NCBI GenBank assembly: GCA_963723165.1
Contig: CAVRPP010000012.1
Location: 16,402 to 80,401 of the forward strand
Length of the DNA: 64,000 bases
DNA from: UBA4744 sp963723165
Lineage (GTDB): Bacteria; Actinomycetota; Acidimicrobiia; Spongiisociales; UBA4744
Direction: 5' to 3'
Shown: positions 51,072 to 60,537 of the stretch, in pieces
Layout of the letters: each line of letters opens with the position of its first letter
How positions within the stretch are numbered: position 1 is the first letter of the stretch
Notes under the pieces: generated by a model
Told to the model about the DNA's origin: nothing
What the model saw: the letters and a program-made list of their open reading frames with translations, nothing else
Database searches by the model: none
Made by a program: the position numbers and the translations under genes

Positions 51072-52673
51072 GTGCTCGATGAACTCATGGTCGACAATCT
51101 GGGGATCATTGAACGCGCCCATGTGCGGCCGGGTGCCGGCCTGGTGGTATTCACCGGCGAGACTGGAGCCGGGAAGACCATGCTCCTCGGGGCGTTGCGC
51201 TTGCTGCTCGGGGGCTCGGCCCGCAGCGATCTCGTTGGCCCTTTCGGTGACGAAACCCGGGTCGAAGGTAGGTTTTTGCGGGCCGATGGTGAGGAACAGG
51301 TGGTCGCCAGGACGGTCTCCGGCGGCCGCAGCCGCGCCTATCTGAACGGACGGCTTGCGACTGCGGGTGCCCTCGAGGATCTCGGGGCCGGCCTGGTGGA
51401 AATGGTCGCTCAACACGAGAAACACGGACTCGCTCGGCCTGCCGAGGTGAGGGCGTTGATCGACCGCACCTTGCCACCGGAGGGGCGGAAGCATCTCGGC
51501 ACCTACCGGGCCGCCTGGGACAAACTGACCGCCCTGCGTGCTGATCTGGATCGGTTGGGGGGAGACCGTCGAGCGCTCGAACGGGAACTCGATCTCGTCG
51601 GGTACCAGGCAGACGAGATCAACGCGGCCGGGTTCTCGCTGGGCGACGACGAGGAACTGGCCAGAACCGCGTCCCGGGCGCGTCACGCTGAAGAGCTGGC
51701 CACACGGCTCGGTTCGGCCCGAACCGAGCTCGACGATGCCGCCGAACACGCCGGCCTCGCCGCCTCGCAACTCAACAAAGCAGCCTCCCTGATTGATGAT
51801 CTGACAGATCTGGTCGAGCAGTCGGCGGCTGCGGTAGCGATGCTGGGTGAATTGGGATCCGACGTGCGCAAAGCTTTTGAAGCGGTGGTAACGGATCCTG
51901 AAGCGGCTCAGGAAACCGAGCAGCGGCTTGCCGAGCTCGGTGATCTGCGGCGCAAATACGGCGATACCCTCGAGGAGGTGCTCGATTTTGGGGCCGGGGC
52001 CGAGCGCAGGCGGGCCGAGTTGACGGGACTTCTTGCCGGTGCCGAACGCCTGGAAGCGGACCTGATTGAAGCCAATGAGGCGGTGGCCAATGCCGGCGGA
52101 CGGCTTCTGGTTGCCCGGCGGGAAACGGCCGACGGCATTGCGGGGAGAGCAAGAAGCCATCTTCAGGATTTGGGACTTCCCGACCCGATCATCCGGCTAG
52201 CCGTTGAGCCTGCCGACCCGGGACCGACCGGAGCCGACCGGGTGGGGATTCTGTTTGCATCCGACGATCGACTCGACCCGGGTCCCGTCGGCCGGGTGGC
52301 TTCCGGCGGAGAGCTCAGCCGGTTGGTACTGTCATTGCGCCTTTCCGCCGGGTCGGGTGAAACGCCCGTCCTGGCGTTTGACGAGATCGATGCCGGCGTA
52401 GGCGGCAAGACGGCTCTCGAGCTCGGGAGGAAGCTGGCATCGCTCGCCAAGGGACGCCAGATCCTCTGCGTTACGCACCTTCCCCAGATTGCCGCATTCG
52501 CGGACCACCATTTCGTCATTGCCAGGACCGGGACGGAGGTGTCCGTGTCTGCAGTCACTGAAGCCTCGCGGCTGGAGGAATTGTCGAGGATGCTGGCGGG
52601 GTTGCCTGAGAGCGAACAAGGCCGCAGCCACGCAGAAGAACTGCTGGCAATGGCGGGCCGCGAGCGGGTCTGA
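51072..52673 (+). CDS. recN: DNA repair protein RecN
   Basis: 533 residues. Walker A GETGAGKTMLLGAL (near 29-36), a long coiled-coil middle, then signature VASGGELSRLVLSLRL and Walker B VLAFDEIDAGVGGKTA. SMC-like protein that holds broken DNA ends in recombinational repair. GTG start; 15 nt after nadK. Confidence 0.95.
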   Translation: MLDELMVDNLGIIERAHVRPGAGLVVFTGETGAGKTMLLGALRLLLGGSARSDLVGPFGDETRVEGRFLRADGEEQVVARTVSGGRSRAYLNGRLATAGALEDLGAGLVEMVAQHEKHGLARPAEVRALIDRTLPPEGRKHLGTYRAAWDKLTALRADLDRLGGDRRALERELDLVGYQADEINAAGFSLGDDEELARTASRARHAEELATRLGSARTELDDAAEHAGLAASQLNKAASLIDDLTDLVEQSAAAVAMLGELGSDVRKAFEAVVTDPEAAQETEQRLAELGDLRRKYGDTLEEVLDFGAGAERRRAELTGLLAGAERLEADLIEANEAVANAGGRLLVARRETADGIAGRARSHLQDLGLPDPIIRLAVEPADPGPTGADRVGILFASDDRLDPGPVGRVASGGELSRLVLSLRLSAGSGETPVLAFDEIDAGVGGKTALELGRKLASLAKGRQILCVTHLPQIAAFADHHFVIARTGTEVSVSAVTEASRLEELSRMLAGLPESEQGRSHAEELLAMAGRERV

Positions 52674-52726
52674 GCCCAACCACGGCGTCCGTCCGGTGGA
52701 TGCTTCTCGCAAACTAGGCCGACTGC

Positions 52727-52732
52727 TACCAT
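52727..52732 (+). promoter_or_regulatory. putative -10 box, leaderless pyrG
   Basis: TACCAT, 8 nt before GTG 52741, no ribosome site. The same TACCAT precedes ispH. Confidence 0.4.
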
Positions 52733-52740
52733 GACCGCCC

Positions 52741-54405
52741 GTGGCGAAGTATGTGTTCGTAACGGGCGGTGTTGTTTCCAGTCTCGGCAAGGGAATCACC
52801 GCTTCATCCCTGGGCAGACTCCTCAAGGCTCGTGGTCTGAAAGTCGTCAACCAGAAGCTCGACCCGTACATCAACGTTGACCCGGGCACGATGAATCCCT
52901 TCCAACATGGGGAGGTGTTCGTCACCGACGATGGGGGAGAAACCGACCTCGATCTCGGTCACTACGAACGGTTCACGGGCGAAAATCTTCGTCGCGATTC
53001 CAACGTCACCACTGGATCTGTCTATCAAACCGTCATCCAGAAGGAACGGCGCGGCGACTACCTGGGGGACACCGTGCAGGTCATCCCGCATGTCACGAAT
53101 GAGATCAAGGCGCGGATTCGCCGGCTTGGAGCCCACGAGGACGTAGACGTTGTCATCACTGAAGTCGGCGGCACCGTTGGCGACATTGAAAGCCTGCCGT
53201 TCCTCGAGGCAATTCGACAGATTCGCAAAGACGTGGGCCGCTTCAACACCATCTATCTGCACGTGACCCTGGTCCCGTACATCGCTTCGAGCGAGGAGAT
53301 GAAGACCAAGCCGACTCAACACTCGGTTGCGGAACTCCGCAGCCGGGGCATCCATCCCGACGTGATCGTTGTGCGATCCGATCGACCGGTCGACGATGCC
53401 GCCGTGAGGAAGATCAGCCTGTTCTGTGACGTGGATGCCGACGCCGTGATCAATGCCACGGACGTCGCCGATATCTACGAAGTCCCCTTGATGTTGCATC
53501 GCGGCGGACTGGACGACGTCGTGTGCAGGACTCTCGAGTTGGAGACCGGCCGCCCGGATCTGGATGCCTGGGAAGCGATGGTCGAACGGGCCGCACGGGC
53601 GGTAGAGACCGTGACGATCGGCCTGGTCGGCAAATACGTGGACCTACCTGATGCCTACCTTTCTGTGGTCGAGAGTCTCCGCCACGGCGCCCTCGACAAT
53701 GACGTCAAGCTCGATCTGCGCTGGATTCCCAGTGATGACATGGACGGCCTGCTGGCCGCGGATCATCTGCGCGGTCTCAACGGGATCGTGGTACCGGGCG
53801 GCTTTGGTATCCGTGGGATTGAAGGGAAGATCGCTGCGGCCCGCCACGCCCGGGAACACGGGATTCCGTATCTGGGGTTGTGTCTCGGTCTGCAGTGTGC
53901 CGTCATCGAGTTCTCCCGATCGCAACTCGGCCTGACCGAGGCCAATAGTGCCGAGTTCGATCCAACCAGCCCGCACCCGGTCATTGACCTGATGGAGAGC
54001 CAACAGGACGTCTCCGAGATGGGTGGGACGATGCGGCTCGGCATCTACGCCGCCAAACTCAAGGAAGGCTCTTTGGCGCGTACCCTCTATGGCGAAGAGC
54101 TGGTCTACGAGCGGCACCGCCATCGGTACGAGGTCAACAACCGGTACCGCAAAGATCTGGAAGCGGCGGGCATGCGTCTGTCGGGGACCTCGCCCGACGA
54201 CCATCTCGTGGAAATCGTTGAAATCCCCGGACATCCGTTCTTCATCGCCAGCCAGTTCCACCCCGAGTTCAAATCGCGACCGGACCGCCCGCATCCGTTG
54301 TTCGCCGGGTTCGTTGCGGCGGCTGCAGCACACCGAAAGGGATTGCCCCCTGTGGAGGCCCGCGCCGGCCGGCCGGCCGCGGTCGGCGATCTGCCGCATC
54401 GGTGA
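52741..54405 (+). CDS. pyrG: CTP synthase
   Basis: 554 residues. N-terminal synthetase domain (KYVFVTGGVVSSLGKGITAS), then a class I glutamine amidotransferase domain with Cys381 (YLGLCLGLQCAV) and the His/Glu pair in ASQFHPEFKSRP. Makes CTP from UTP, ATP and glutamine. The 3' end overlaps the Nudix gene by 4 nt. Confidence 0.97.
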   Translation: MAKYVFVTGGVVSSLGKGITASSLGRLLKARGLKVVNQKLDPYINVDPGTMNPFQHGEVFVTDDGGETDLDLGHYERFTGENLRRDSNVTTGSVYQTVIQKERRGDYLGDTVQVIPHVTNEIKARIRRLGAHEDVDVVITEVGGTVGDIESLPFLEAIRQIRKDVGRFNTIYLHVTLVPYIASSEEMKTKPTQHSVAELRSRGIHPDVIVVRSDRPVDDAAVRKISLFCDVDADAVINATDVADIYEVPLMLHRGGLDDVVCRTLELETGRPDLDAWEAMVERAARAVETVTIGLVGKYVDLPDAYLSVVESLRHGALDNDVKLDLRWIPSDDMDGLLAADHLRGLNGIVVPGGFGIRGIEGKIAAARHAREHGIPYLGLCLGLQCAVIEFSRSQLGLTEANSAEFDPTSPHPVIDLMESQQDVSEMGGTMRLGIYAAKLKEGSLARTLYGEELVYERHRHRYEVNNRYRKDLEAAGMRLSGTSPDDHLVEIVEIPGHPFFIASQFHPEFKSRPDRPHPLFAGFVAAAAAHRKGLPPVEARAGRPAAVGDLPHR

Positions 54406-54944
54406 GCGACGGCCTCCGTTTTCTCGGAGAGCGGCACCTCGCCACAACCTCCTTTTTGAGCATGGTGCGTCGCCACTACCTCGCGCCGCAGGGCAGATCG
54501 GTCCGCCGTGAGGTCATCCGCCATCCGGGGGCGGTAGCCGTCGTTCCCGTCATCGACGGGGAAGTGGTGCTGATATCTCAACACCGCGTAGCCATCGGCC
54601 GCGACCTTCTCGAGATACCGGCCGGGAAGTGCGACGCCCCCGGGGAAGACCCGGAGGCGACCGCCATCAGGGAATGTGAGGAGGAAGTGGGTTTCCGACC
54701 AAACCGGTTGACCCTGCTGCACACGTTCTACACGACGCCGGGGTTCACCGATGAGATCATCTGGCTATATCTGGCCGAAGACCTCGTGCCGGTCGAGTCG
54801 CGACCGCAGGGATTCGAGGAGGAGCGCGCCGATGTGGTGCGTCTGCCGATCGAAGAAGCAATGCGTAAGGTTCGAGATGGTGAGATAACGGACGCGAAGA
54901 CCCTGATCGGTCTCATGGCGATTGAGAAGGAGCGAAGGGCGTGA
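54402..54944 (+). CDS. ADP-ribose pyrophosphatase-like Nudix hydrolase
   Basis: 180 residues. Nudix box PAGKCDAPGEDPEATAIREC-EEEVGF, with one extra residue between the first Gly and Glu, as in Rv1700 of M. tuberculosis, the ADP-ribose pyrophosphatase in the same position after pyrG. LHTFYTTPGFTDEIIWLYLAEDL is the ADPRase-type following block. GTGA overlap on both sides. Confidence 0.9.
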   Translation: MSDGLRFLGERHLATTSFLSMVRRHYLAPQGRSVRREVIRHPGAVAVVPVIDGEVVLISQHRVAIGRDLLEIPAGKCDAPGEDPEATAIRECEEEVGFRPNRLTLLHTFYTTPGFTDEIIWLYLAEDLVPVESRPQGFEEERADVVRLPIEEAMRKVRDGEITDAKTLIGLMAIEKERRA

Positions 54945-56068
54945 TTATCGGTGTTCCCACAGAGATCAAGGCGGCGGAATTCCGCGTAGCCATTACCCCC
55001 GTCGGTGTGCGCGAACTGGTCGCTCACGGTCATGAGGTCATCATCCAGAGCGAAGCAGGGGAGGGGTCGACGATTCACGACGAGGAATACCTCGCCCAGG
55101 GAGCCGTCATCGTTCCAACCGCCGCCGATGTCTTCGAACAAGCCGATCTGATCTTGAAGGTCAAGGAGCCACAGGCTGAAGAGGTCCCGATGCTGAGACC
55201 CGGTCAGCTTCTGTTCACCTACCTACATCTGGCTGCCTATCCAAAACTGGCGAAGGGTCTCTTGACGCGTGGCATTGTCGGCATTGCCTACGAGACGGTG
55301 CAGATGCCCGATCGCAGTTTGCCGCTCCTCGCTCCGATGTCGGAAGTCGCCGGCCGGATGGCCACCCAGGCGGGGGCCTACTACCTGGAAAAGGCCCACG
55401 GAGGACGCGGGGTGTTGCTGGGTGGCGTGCCCGGCGTGATGCCCGCCAAAGTGGTGGTCATCGGTGCCGGCATCGCAGGTACGAACGCGGCTCTGATGGC
55501 CATGGGGCTCCAGGCAATCGTGGTTGCGCTGGACAACGACATCGGCAAGCTGCGCTCGCTGGACCTGCTCTACGGCGGACAGATCCTGACGCTCTCCTCG
55601 AACCAGCTCACGATCGAGGAGCAGGTGCGTGACGCCGATCTCGTGATCGGCTCCGTACTGGTACCCGGCGCCAGTGCGCCGAAGCTGGTGACCGAAGAAA
55701 TGGTGCGTTTCATGAAGAGGGGGTCGGTACTGGTCGACATCGCCATCGACCAGGGCGGGTGTTTTGAGACCAGCCGCGAGACGACGCACCGGGATCCGGT
55801 TTACGTCGTCCACGATGTTGTTCACTATGCGGTGGGCAACATTCCCGGCGCCGTTCCGCACACTTCGACCTACGCATTGACAAATGCAACCCTGCCCTAC
55901 CTCTTGACGATTGTCGACGAGGGAGTTCGAGCCGCGGTGGTCAACCATCCAGAACTGCTTCCCGGGGTCAACGTGGTGGGCGAGGCCATCGTCAACCAGG
56001 CGGTCGCCGGCAGCGTCGGCCTGCCCTTCGAGGAACCCCATGCTGCTCTCCGGGCATTTGTTGGATGA
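54941..56068 (+). CDS. ald: alanine dehydrogenase
   Basis: 375 residues. IGVPTEIKAAEFRVAITPVGV (pyruvate/NAD N-domain), Lys/His region KVKEPQAEE and FTYLHLAAY, VVVIGAGIAGTNAALMAMGLQA (NAD-binding). Catalyses L-alanine + NAD+ to pyruvate + NH3. In mycobacteria ald lies elsewhere, so its insertion here between the Nudix and xerD genes is a local difference. ATGA overlap with xerD. Confidence 0.95.
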   Translation: MIIGVPTEIKAAEFRVAITPVGVRELVAHGHEVIIQSEAGEGSTIHDEEYLAQGAVIVPTAADVFEQADLILKVKEPQAEEVPMLRPGQLLFTYLHLAAYPKLAKGLLTRGIVGIAYETVQMPDRSLPLLAPMSEVAGRMATQAGAYYLEKAHGGRGVLLGGVPGVMPAKVVVIGAGIAGTNAALMAMGLQAIVVALDNDIGKLRSLDLLYGGQILTLSSNQLTIEEQVRDADLVIGSVLVPGASAPKLVTEEMVRFMKRGSVLVDIAIDQGGCFETSRETTHRDPVYVVHDVVHYAVGNIPGAVPHTSTYALTNATLPYLLTIVDEGVRAAVVNHPELLPGVNVVGEAIVNQAVAGSVGLPFEEPHAALRAFVG

Positions 56069-56952
56069 CGTCTTCGTTGGAACTGGGTATCGAGGAGTAC
56101 CTCGCATCGCTCAGCGCCGAACGAGGACTGGCCGCCAACACCCTGGCCGCCTACCGACGTGATCTGCGGGACTATCTCGTCTACCTGGGCGATGCCGATC
56201 CGTCGGCCGGCCGGGCGGTGGCCTACGTCGCCGGGCTCCATGCCGCGTCCCTCAAGCCGGCCACGATCGCTCGCAAGATTGCGGCTTTGCGGGGTTTGCA
56301 CCGTTTTCTCGTGGCAGAGCAGCTATCTGCCGAAGACCCAACCGTCCTGCTGGACAGCCCTCGCCTCGGATCGGCGTTGCCGAAGGCGCTGACCGTTGAC
56401 GAGGTGGAGCGACTTCTGAGTGTCCCGGTAGACGACACGCCGCTGGCCGCCCGCAACCGGGCACTGTTGGAGTTCATGTACGCCACCGGAGTCCGTGTTT
56501 CCGAAGCCGTGGATCTGAAGCTCAGCGCTCTGGACCTCGAAGATCGCACAGCTCTCGTGACGGGCAAAGGCAACCGGCAGAGGTTGGTCCCGGTCGGGCG
56601 GATGGCCGTCGAAGCTATCGAGGCGTACCTCCCACGGCGAATGAAGCTGAAAGGCGATCGGGTCGATCCGGGGGCAGTCTTCCTCAACGCCCGCGGCGGG
56701 CGACTGACCCGTCAGGGAGTCTGGGGCATCGTCCGCAAATCCGCCCAGCGGGCCGGCATCAACCAGGCGAGAGTCTCACCGCATGTTCTGCGCCATTCAG
56801 CCGCCACGCATATGGTCGAAGGCGGTGCCGATCTGAGAACCGTCCAAGAAATGCTCGGTCACGCTAATATCAGCACCACACAGGTGTACACACGGGTATC
56901 TCCGCAGCATCTCTATGAGGTGTACATCACGTCCCACCCACGGAGCAGGTGA
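56065..56952 (+). CDS. xerD: tyrosine recombinase XerD
   Basis: 295 residues. SAM-like N-domain, then the catalytic set: Arg in YATGVRVSEAVDL, Lys in TGKGNRQRLVPV, H-x-x-R in HVLRHSAATHMVEGG, His in MLGHANISTTQ and Tyr in VYTRVSP. Works with XerC at dif to resolve chromosome dimers. No XerC is in view. Confidence 0.94.
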   Translation: MTSSLELGIEEYLASLSAERGLAANTLAAYRRDLRDYLVYLGDADPSAGRAVAYVAGLHAASLKPATIARKIAALRGLHRFLVAEQLSAEDPTVLLDSPRLGSALPKALTVDEVERLLSVPVDDTPLAARNRALLEFMYATGVRVSEAVDLKLSALDLEDRTALVTGKGNRQRLVPVGRMAVEAIEAYLPRRMKLKGDRVDPGAVFLNARGGRLTRQGVWGIVRKSAQRAGINQARVSPHVLRHSAATHMVEGGADLRTVQEMLGHANISTTQVYTRVSPQHLYEVYITSHPRSR

Positions 56953-57302
56953 GTACAACGATGGATGCTGAAGGCGCTCGGACAACCTTGAAGCAAGAGC
57001 GCGAAAAACTGATACGGCAACTCGACGAACTTGGAGCAACGGAAACCGGTGATCTCCGGCCCGACCTCGAATTCGGTGACGGGTTTGCCGACGCCGGTGC
57101 GGCCACTGCCGAACGGACTGAGGTGCTGGGACTGGTTGAATCGTTGAAAGGGCAGCTTTCGTCGGTTGAGAAAGCCCTCCTCAAGATTGACAACGGCAGC
57201 TACGGCTCCTGCGACAACTGCGGCAAGCCGATTCCCCCGGAGCGGCTGGAAGCCCGGCCCGCCTCGGTGCTGTGCATCGACTGTAAGAACCAGCGGAGAT
57301 AG
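56949..57302 (+). CDS. DksA/TraR-family zinc-finger protein
   Basis: 117 residues. A coiled-coil N-terminus, GDGFADAGAATAERTEVLGL, and a C-terminal zinc finger YGSCDNCGKPIPPERLEARP...VLCIDCKNQ (C-x2-C-x17-C-x2-C). Resembles RbpA-like or DksA-like modulators that bind RNA polymerase. GTG overlap with xerD. Confidence 0.87.
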   Translation: MSTTMDAEGARTTLKQEREKLIRQLDELGATETGDLRPDLEFGDGFADAGAATAERTEVLGLVESLKGQLSSVEKALLKIDNGSYGSCDNCGKPIPPERLEARPASVLCIDCKNQRR

Positions 57303-57308
57303 CAACCG

Positions 57309-57932
57309 TTGACACTGACCGGCAACCGGATCCTGGATCCGGTCATCTTCATTGTTTTGCTGATTGTCGCAGTGATTCTGCACGAGGTCTCCCACGGCTT
57401 GGTGGCGCGCCGCCTTGGCGACCGATCCGCGGAGGCGGCCGGCCGGCTGACCCTCAATCCCATCCGGCACATCGATCCGTTTGGCTCCGTGTTGCTGCCT
57501 GCGATGCTCGCATTCAGCGGCGCGCCCATCTTTGGCTGGGCGCGACCCGTGCCGGTGAACCCGCGGGCATTCAGCCGTCCGACCGAAGGCATGGCTTTGA
57601 CTGCTCTGGCCGGCCCGGTCTCCAACCTGCTCCTGGCCTTGATGGCCGGGAGACTTCTACTCCCCGTCACCGGTGGGATCGTTGCCGATCTGGTGTGGGC
57701 GTTCGGGATCATCAACGTGGTTCTGGCGATCTTCAACCTGCTGCCCATCCCGCCGCTCGACGGCAGCCGCATGCTTCCGCTGTTTCTCGGCGATCGGGGT
57801 CGGGAACTGTACGCCCGGGTTGAGCAATACGGTTTTCTGATCCTCTTCGCTTTGCTTTTCTTGGTCCCGGGTGCCACCCGCTGGTTATCGGTGCCGATTT
57901 CGACCGTCTCCGGGTGGATGGGGCTGCGCTGA
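57309..57932 (+). CDS. site-2-type metalloprotease (M50)
   Basis: 207 residues, TTG start. VILHEVSHGLVARRLGD contains the HExxH zinc site; FNLLPIPPLDGSRML supplies the NxxPxxxLDG third ligand. Multi-pass membrane protease. No PDZ domain, so it is the short form. The stop overlaps the start of the HD-domain gene. Confidence 0.9.
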   Translation: MTLTGNRILDPVIFIVLLIVAVILHEVSHGLVARRLGDRSAEAAGRLTLNPIRHIDPFGSVLLPAMLAFSGAPIFGWARPVPVNPRAFSRPTEGMALTALAGPVSNLLLALMAGRLLLPVTGGIVADLVWAFGIINVVLAIFNLLPIPPLDGSRMLPLFLGDRGRELYARVEQYGFLILFALLFLVPGATRWLSVPISTVSGWMGLR

Positions 57933-58411
57933 TGGAGTTAGGCAGTTGGTCGCATCTCATTCGCCGGTTCTTTGCCGTTCTGGCGGCCGGTCCGTTGAGC
58001 GATGAGGAACACGGTGAGGTGGAATCGTGGTTGGATCGGCCGGGGGAAGCGGATATCTACCGCCAACAATCGGTTGCCGATCAGCGGCACGGATTGGAGG
58101 CGGCGCGCCGGGTCGCCGCCGTTCGGGGCGACCGGCGAGACCTCGTTCGGGCGGCCTTGCTGCACGACGTCGGCAAACGCTGGTCGAACCTCGGAGTGAT
58201 AGGACGATCGTTGGCGAGTTTCTTCACCAAGCTGCGGTTGCCCGTCCGAGGGTCCTGGCGCCGCTACCTCCAGCATGGATCGCTTGGTGCCGAAGAACTG
58301 GACCGTTTGGGTTCAGGGTCCATGGTCGTCGAGTTCGCCCGTCATCACCATGGGAATCGACCAGCGACCTTCCCGCGCGACGAATGGGACCTCCTGAAGA
58401 GCGTCGATTGA
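57932..58411 (+). CDS. HD-domain phosphohydrolase-like protein
   Basis: 159 residues from ATG 57932 (TGATG overlap). DQRHGLEAARRVAAV, then LLHDVGKRWSNLG (HD motif) and FARHHHGNRPATFP (later His ligands): the metal set of an HD fold. Probably acts on a phosphoester; substrate unknown. Position between the M50 gene and scpA is as in other actinomycetes. Confidence 0.82.
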   Translation: MELGSWSHLIRRFFAVLAAGPLSDEEHGEVESWLDRPGEADIYRQQSVADQRHGLEAARRVAAVRGDRRDLVRAALLHDVGKRWSNLGVIGRSLASFFTKLRLPVRGSWRRYLQHGSLGAEELDRLGSGSMVVEFARHHHGNRPATFPRDEWDLLKSVD

Positions 58412-58472
58412 TAATGCTGCGGTTCGACCGCAACAGCCAATACCATGTGTTGACCGCCACGAACGAATTCTC

Positions 58473-59240
58473 ATGACGTATGAAGTGAAAACCGCCGTAT
58501 TCGAAGGTCCTCTGGATCTGCTGTTGCAGCTGATCACGCGCCGGCAGGTCGAGATCACCAGGCTCAGCCTCACCGATCTTGTTGGGGAGTACCTCTCGTT
58601 CCTGGACGACATGCGGGAGTTGGATCTCGAAGTCACCAGTGAGTTCTTGCTGATCGCTTCAACGCTGGTCCAGCTCAAAGCCCGTCATCTGCTTCCCGAC
58701 GCGGCAGTCGACATGGACGAAGAGCTCGAATTGATGGAGGAAAGGGACCGGCTTCTGTCCCGGCTGCTTGCCTGTGTGACGTTCAAAGATGTCGCGGCCG
58801 TATTGACCCATCGTTTGCAGGAAGCCGCCCGGTATGTTCCAAGGTCGGCGGGGATGGACCAGGCCATCGTGCCCCGGCCCCCCGACGTCGTCGTCCCCGT
58901 CGACCGGCTCGGTCTGGCCGGCATTGCCGGGCGGGTGCTGGCGGCTCCGAACCGCGAGCCGGATCTCGATCATCTCGATCTCGAGTTGCCCTCGGTGGAA
59001 GCTGCCATCGGCGATCTCCGGTCGAAAATCGAGGAACTGGCGGAGACGAGCTTCGACGAGATGGTTGCCCACACAACTCGCAAGGTCGAGGTAGTTGCCT
59101 ATTTCCTCGCTCTGCTCGAATTGGCACGGTGGGGCCTGGTCGAGGTGAGCCAGCGCGACTGGCTGGCCACTATCGAGGTCCGGCGTTCCGGAAGCGACCT
59201 CGCTGAGAATCTGACCAGCGAGTGGAGTCGAACATCGTGA
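58473..59240 (+). CDS. scpA: segregation and condensation protein A
   Basis: 255 residues. YEVKTAVFEGPLDLLLQLITRRQVEITRL is the N-terminal SMC-binding domain; the C-terminal winged helix binds the SMC head. Kleisin of the SMC-ScpAB condensin. TGA overlaps the scpB GTG. Confidence 0.95.
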   Translation: MTYEVKTAVFEGPLDLLLQLITRRQVEITRLSLTDLVGEYLSFLDDMRELDLEVTSEFLLIASTLVQLKARHLLPDAAVDMDEELELMEERDRLLSRLLACVTFKDVAAVLTHRLQEAARYVPRSAGMDQAIVPRPPDVVVPVDRLGLAGIAGRVLAAPNREPDLDHLDLELPSVEAAIGDLRSKIEELAETSFDEMVAHTTRKVEVVAYFLALLELARWGLVEVSQRDWLATIEVRRSGSDLAENLTSEWSRTS

Positions 59241-59794
59241 ACGCCCGCGGCATTTTGGAGGCAATTCTTTTCGTTGCCGAGCAACCGGTGCCGTCGGAAG
59301 AACTGGCAGAAGTTCTGGAGATCCCGGTGGAGGCCGTCGAGGCCGAACTGGAGGCATTGGCGGGCGACCTCACCGAACGGCAGAGTGGAATCATCCTGCG
59401 CCGGATAGCCGGAGGCTGGCGCTGCTACAGCCACCCGGATGCTTTTCCGTATCTCGAGAGGTTCGCATCGACCGCGACGGCCAGCCGGTTGTCCAACGCG
59501 GCCCTGGAGGTTCTGGCCGTCGTGGCGTACCGTCAGCCCGTGTCGCGGAACCAGATCGCCGAGATTCGAGGGGTTGACTCCGACTCGTCCATTCGCACGC
59601 TGGAGCGACGCGGTCTCATCGAGGAGATAGGCAGGTTGCCGTTGCCCGGCACGCCGACCATCTACGGCACCACCACGATGTTCCTCGAGAAGCTGGGCCT
59701 GCAATCGATGGAGGACCTTCCGCCCCTGGCCGATCATGTGCCCCCGGCCAGCGTGGTTGAGACCCTCGAGGAGACGTTCCGGGCCGACGCGTGA
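59237..59794 (+). CDS. scpB: segregation and condensation protein B
   Basis: 185 residues from GTG 59237 (GTGA overlap); GTG 59222 is an alternative. ILEAILFVAEQPVPSEELAEVL and AALEVLAVVAYRQPVSRNQIAEIRG are paired winged helices of ScpB. Dimer that regulates ScpA-SMC. GTGA overlap with rluB. Confidence 0.95.
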   Translation: MNARGILEAILFVAEQPVPSEELAEVLEIPVEAVEAELEALAGDLTERQSGIILRRIAGGWRCYSHPDAFPYLERFASTATASRLSNAALEVLAVVAYRQPVSRNQIAEIRGVDSDSSIRTLERRGLIEEIGRLPLPGTPTIYGTTTMFLEKLGLQSMEDLPPLADHVPPASVVETLEETFRADA

Positions 59795-60516
59795 CTGAGC
59801 CGGATCGATTGCAGAAGTTGATGGCCCACTCGGGGATCACTTCCCGACGCGGTGCCGAGGAGATGATCAAGGCAGGCCGGGTGACCGTCGACGGGGCTCC
59901 GGCCCATCTCGGACAGAAAGTTGACCGGGAAGCTGTCCATGTTGAAGTTGACGGCGTGCCGCTGCCCGTCCGACCCGATCTCGTCTATTACCTGGTCAAC
60001 AAACCCGCCGGGGTTGTCAGTACCGCCGCCGATCCCCAGGGTCGGCCGACCGTGATCGAACTCGTGCCGTCCGACCCGCGGGTCTATCCGGTCGGACGGT
60101 TGGACGCGGACTCCGAAGGCCTCATCCTGCTCACCAACGATGGCGATCTGACCAATGTGATCACCCATCCGAGTCACGGCATCCCGAAAACCTATTCCGT
60201 CCTTGTGTCCGGGACACCGACGACCGCCCAGGTGCGAAGCCTTGTGACCGGCGTTGATCTTGATGACGGACCGGCCGCCGCTCTGTCCGCCCGCTTGCGG
60301 GACTCCTCACGGGACCGGGCGTTGCTGGAGGTCACCATGGGAGAAGGACGGAACCGGGAAGTGAGGCGCATGTGTGACGCGATTGGATTCCCGGTATTAG
60401 AGCTCTTCCGGACCGCTATTGGCCCGGTTACTGACCCCGGCCTCAAGAGCGGCGAGGCGCGACAACTCACCATCGAGGAAGTGCGGACCCTGTACGCCTC
60501 GGCCGCTCCTTCCTGA
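59791..60516 (+). CDS. rluB: pseudouridine synthase RluB/RsuA family
   Basis: 241 residues. N-terminal S4 domain (LQKLMAHSGITSRRGAEEMIK) then the synthase with PVGRLDADSEGLILLTNDGDL (catalytic Asp in RLD). Makes pseudouridine in 23S rRNA. Same order as Rv1711 after scpB. Confidence 0.93.
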   Translation: MTEPDRLQKLMAHSGITSRRGAEEMIKAGRVTVDGAPAHLGQKVDREAVHVEVDGVPLPVRPDLVYYLVNKPAGVVSTAADPQGRPTVIELVPSDPRVYPVGRLDADSEGLILLTNDGDLTNVITHPSHGIPKTYSVLVSGTPTTAQVRSLVTGVDLDDGPAAALSARLRDSSRDRALLEVTMGEGRNREVRRMCDAIGFPVLELFRTAIGPVTDPGLKSGEARQLTIEEVRTLYASAAPS

Positions 60517-60537
60517 GAGCGTGCCAGACTCCGGGTG

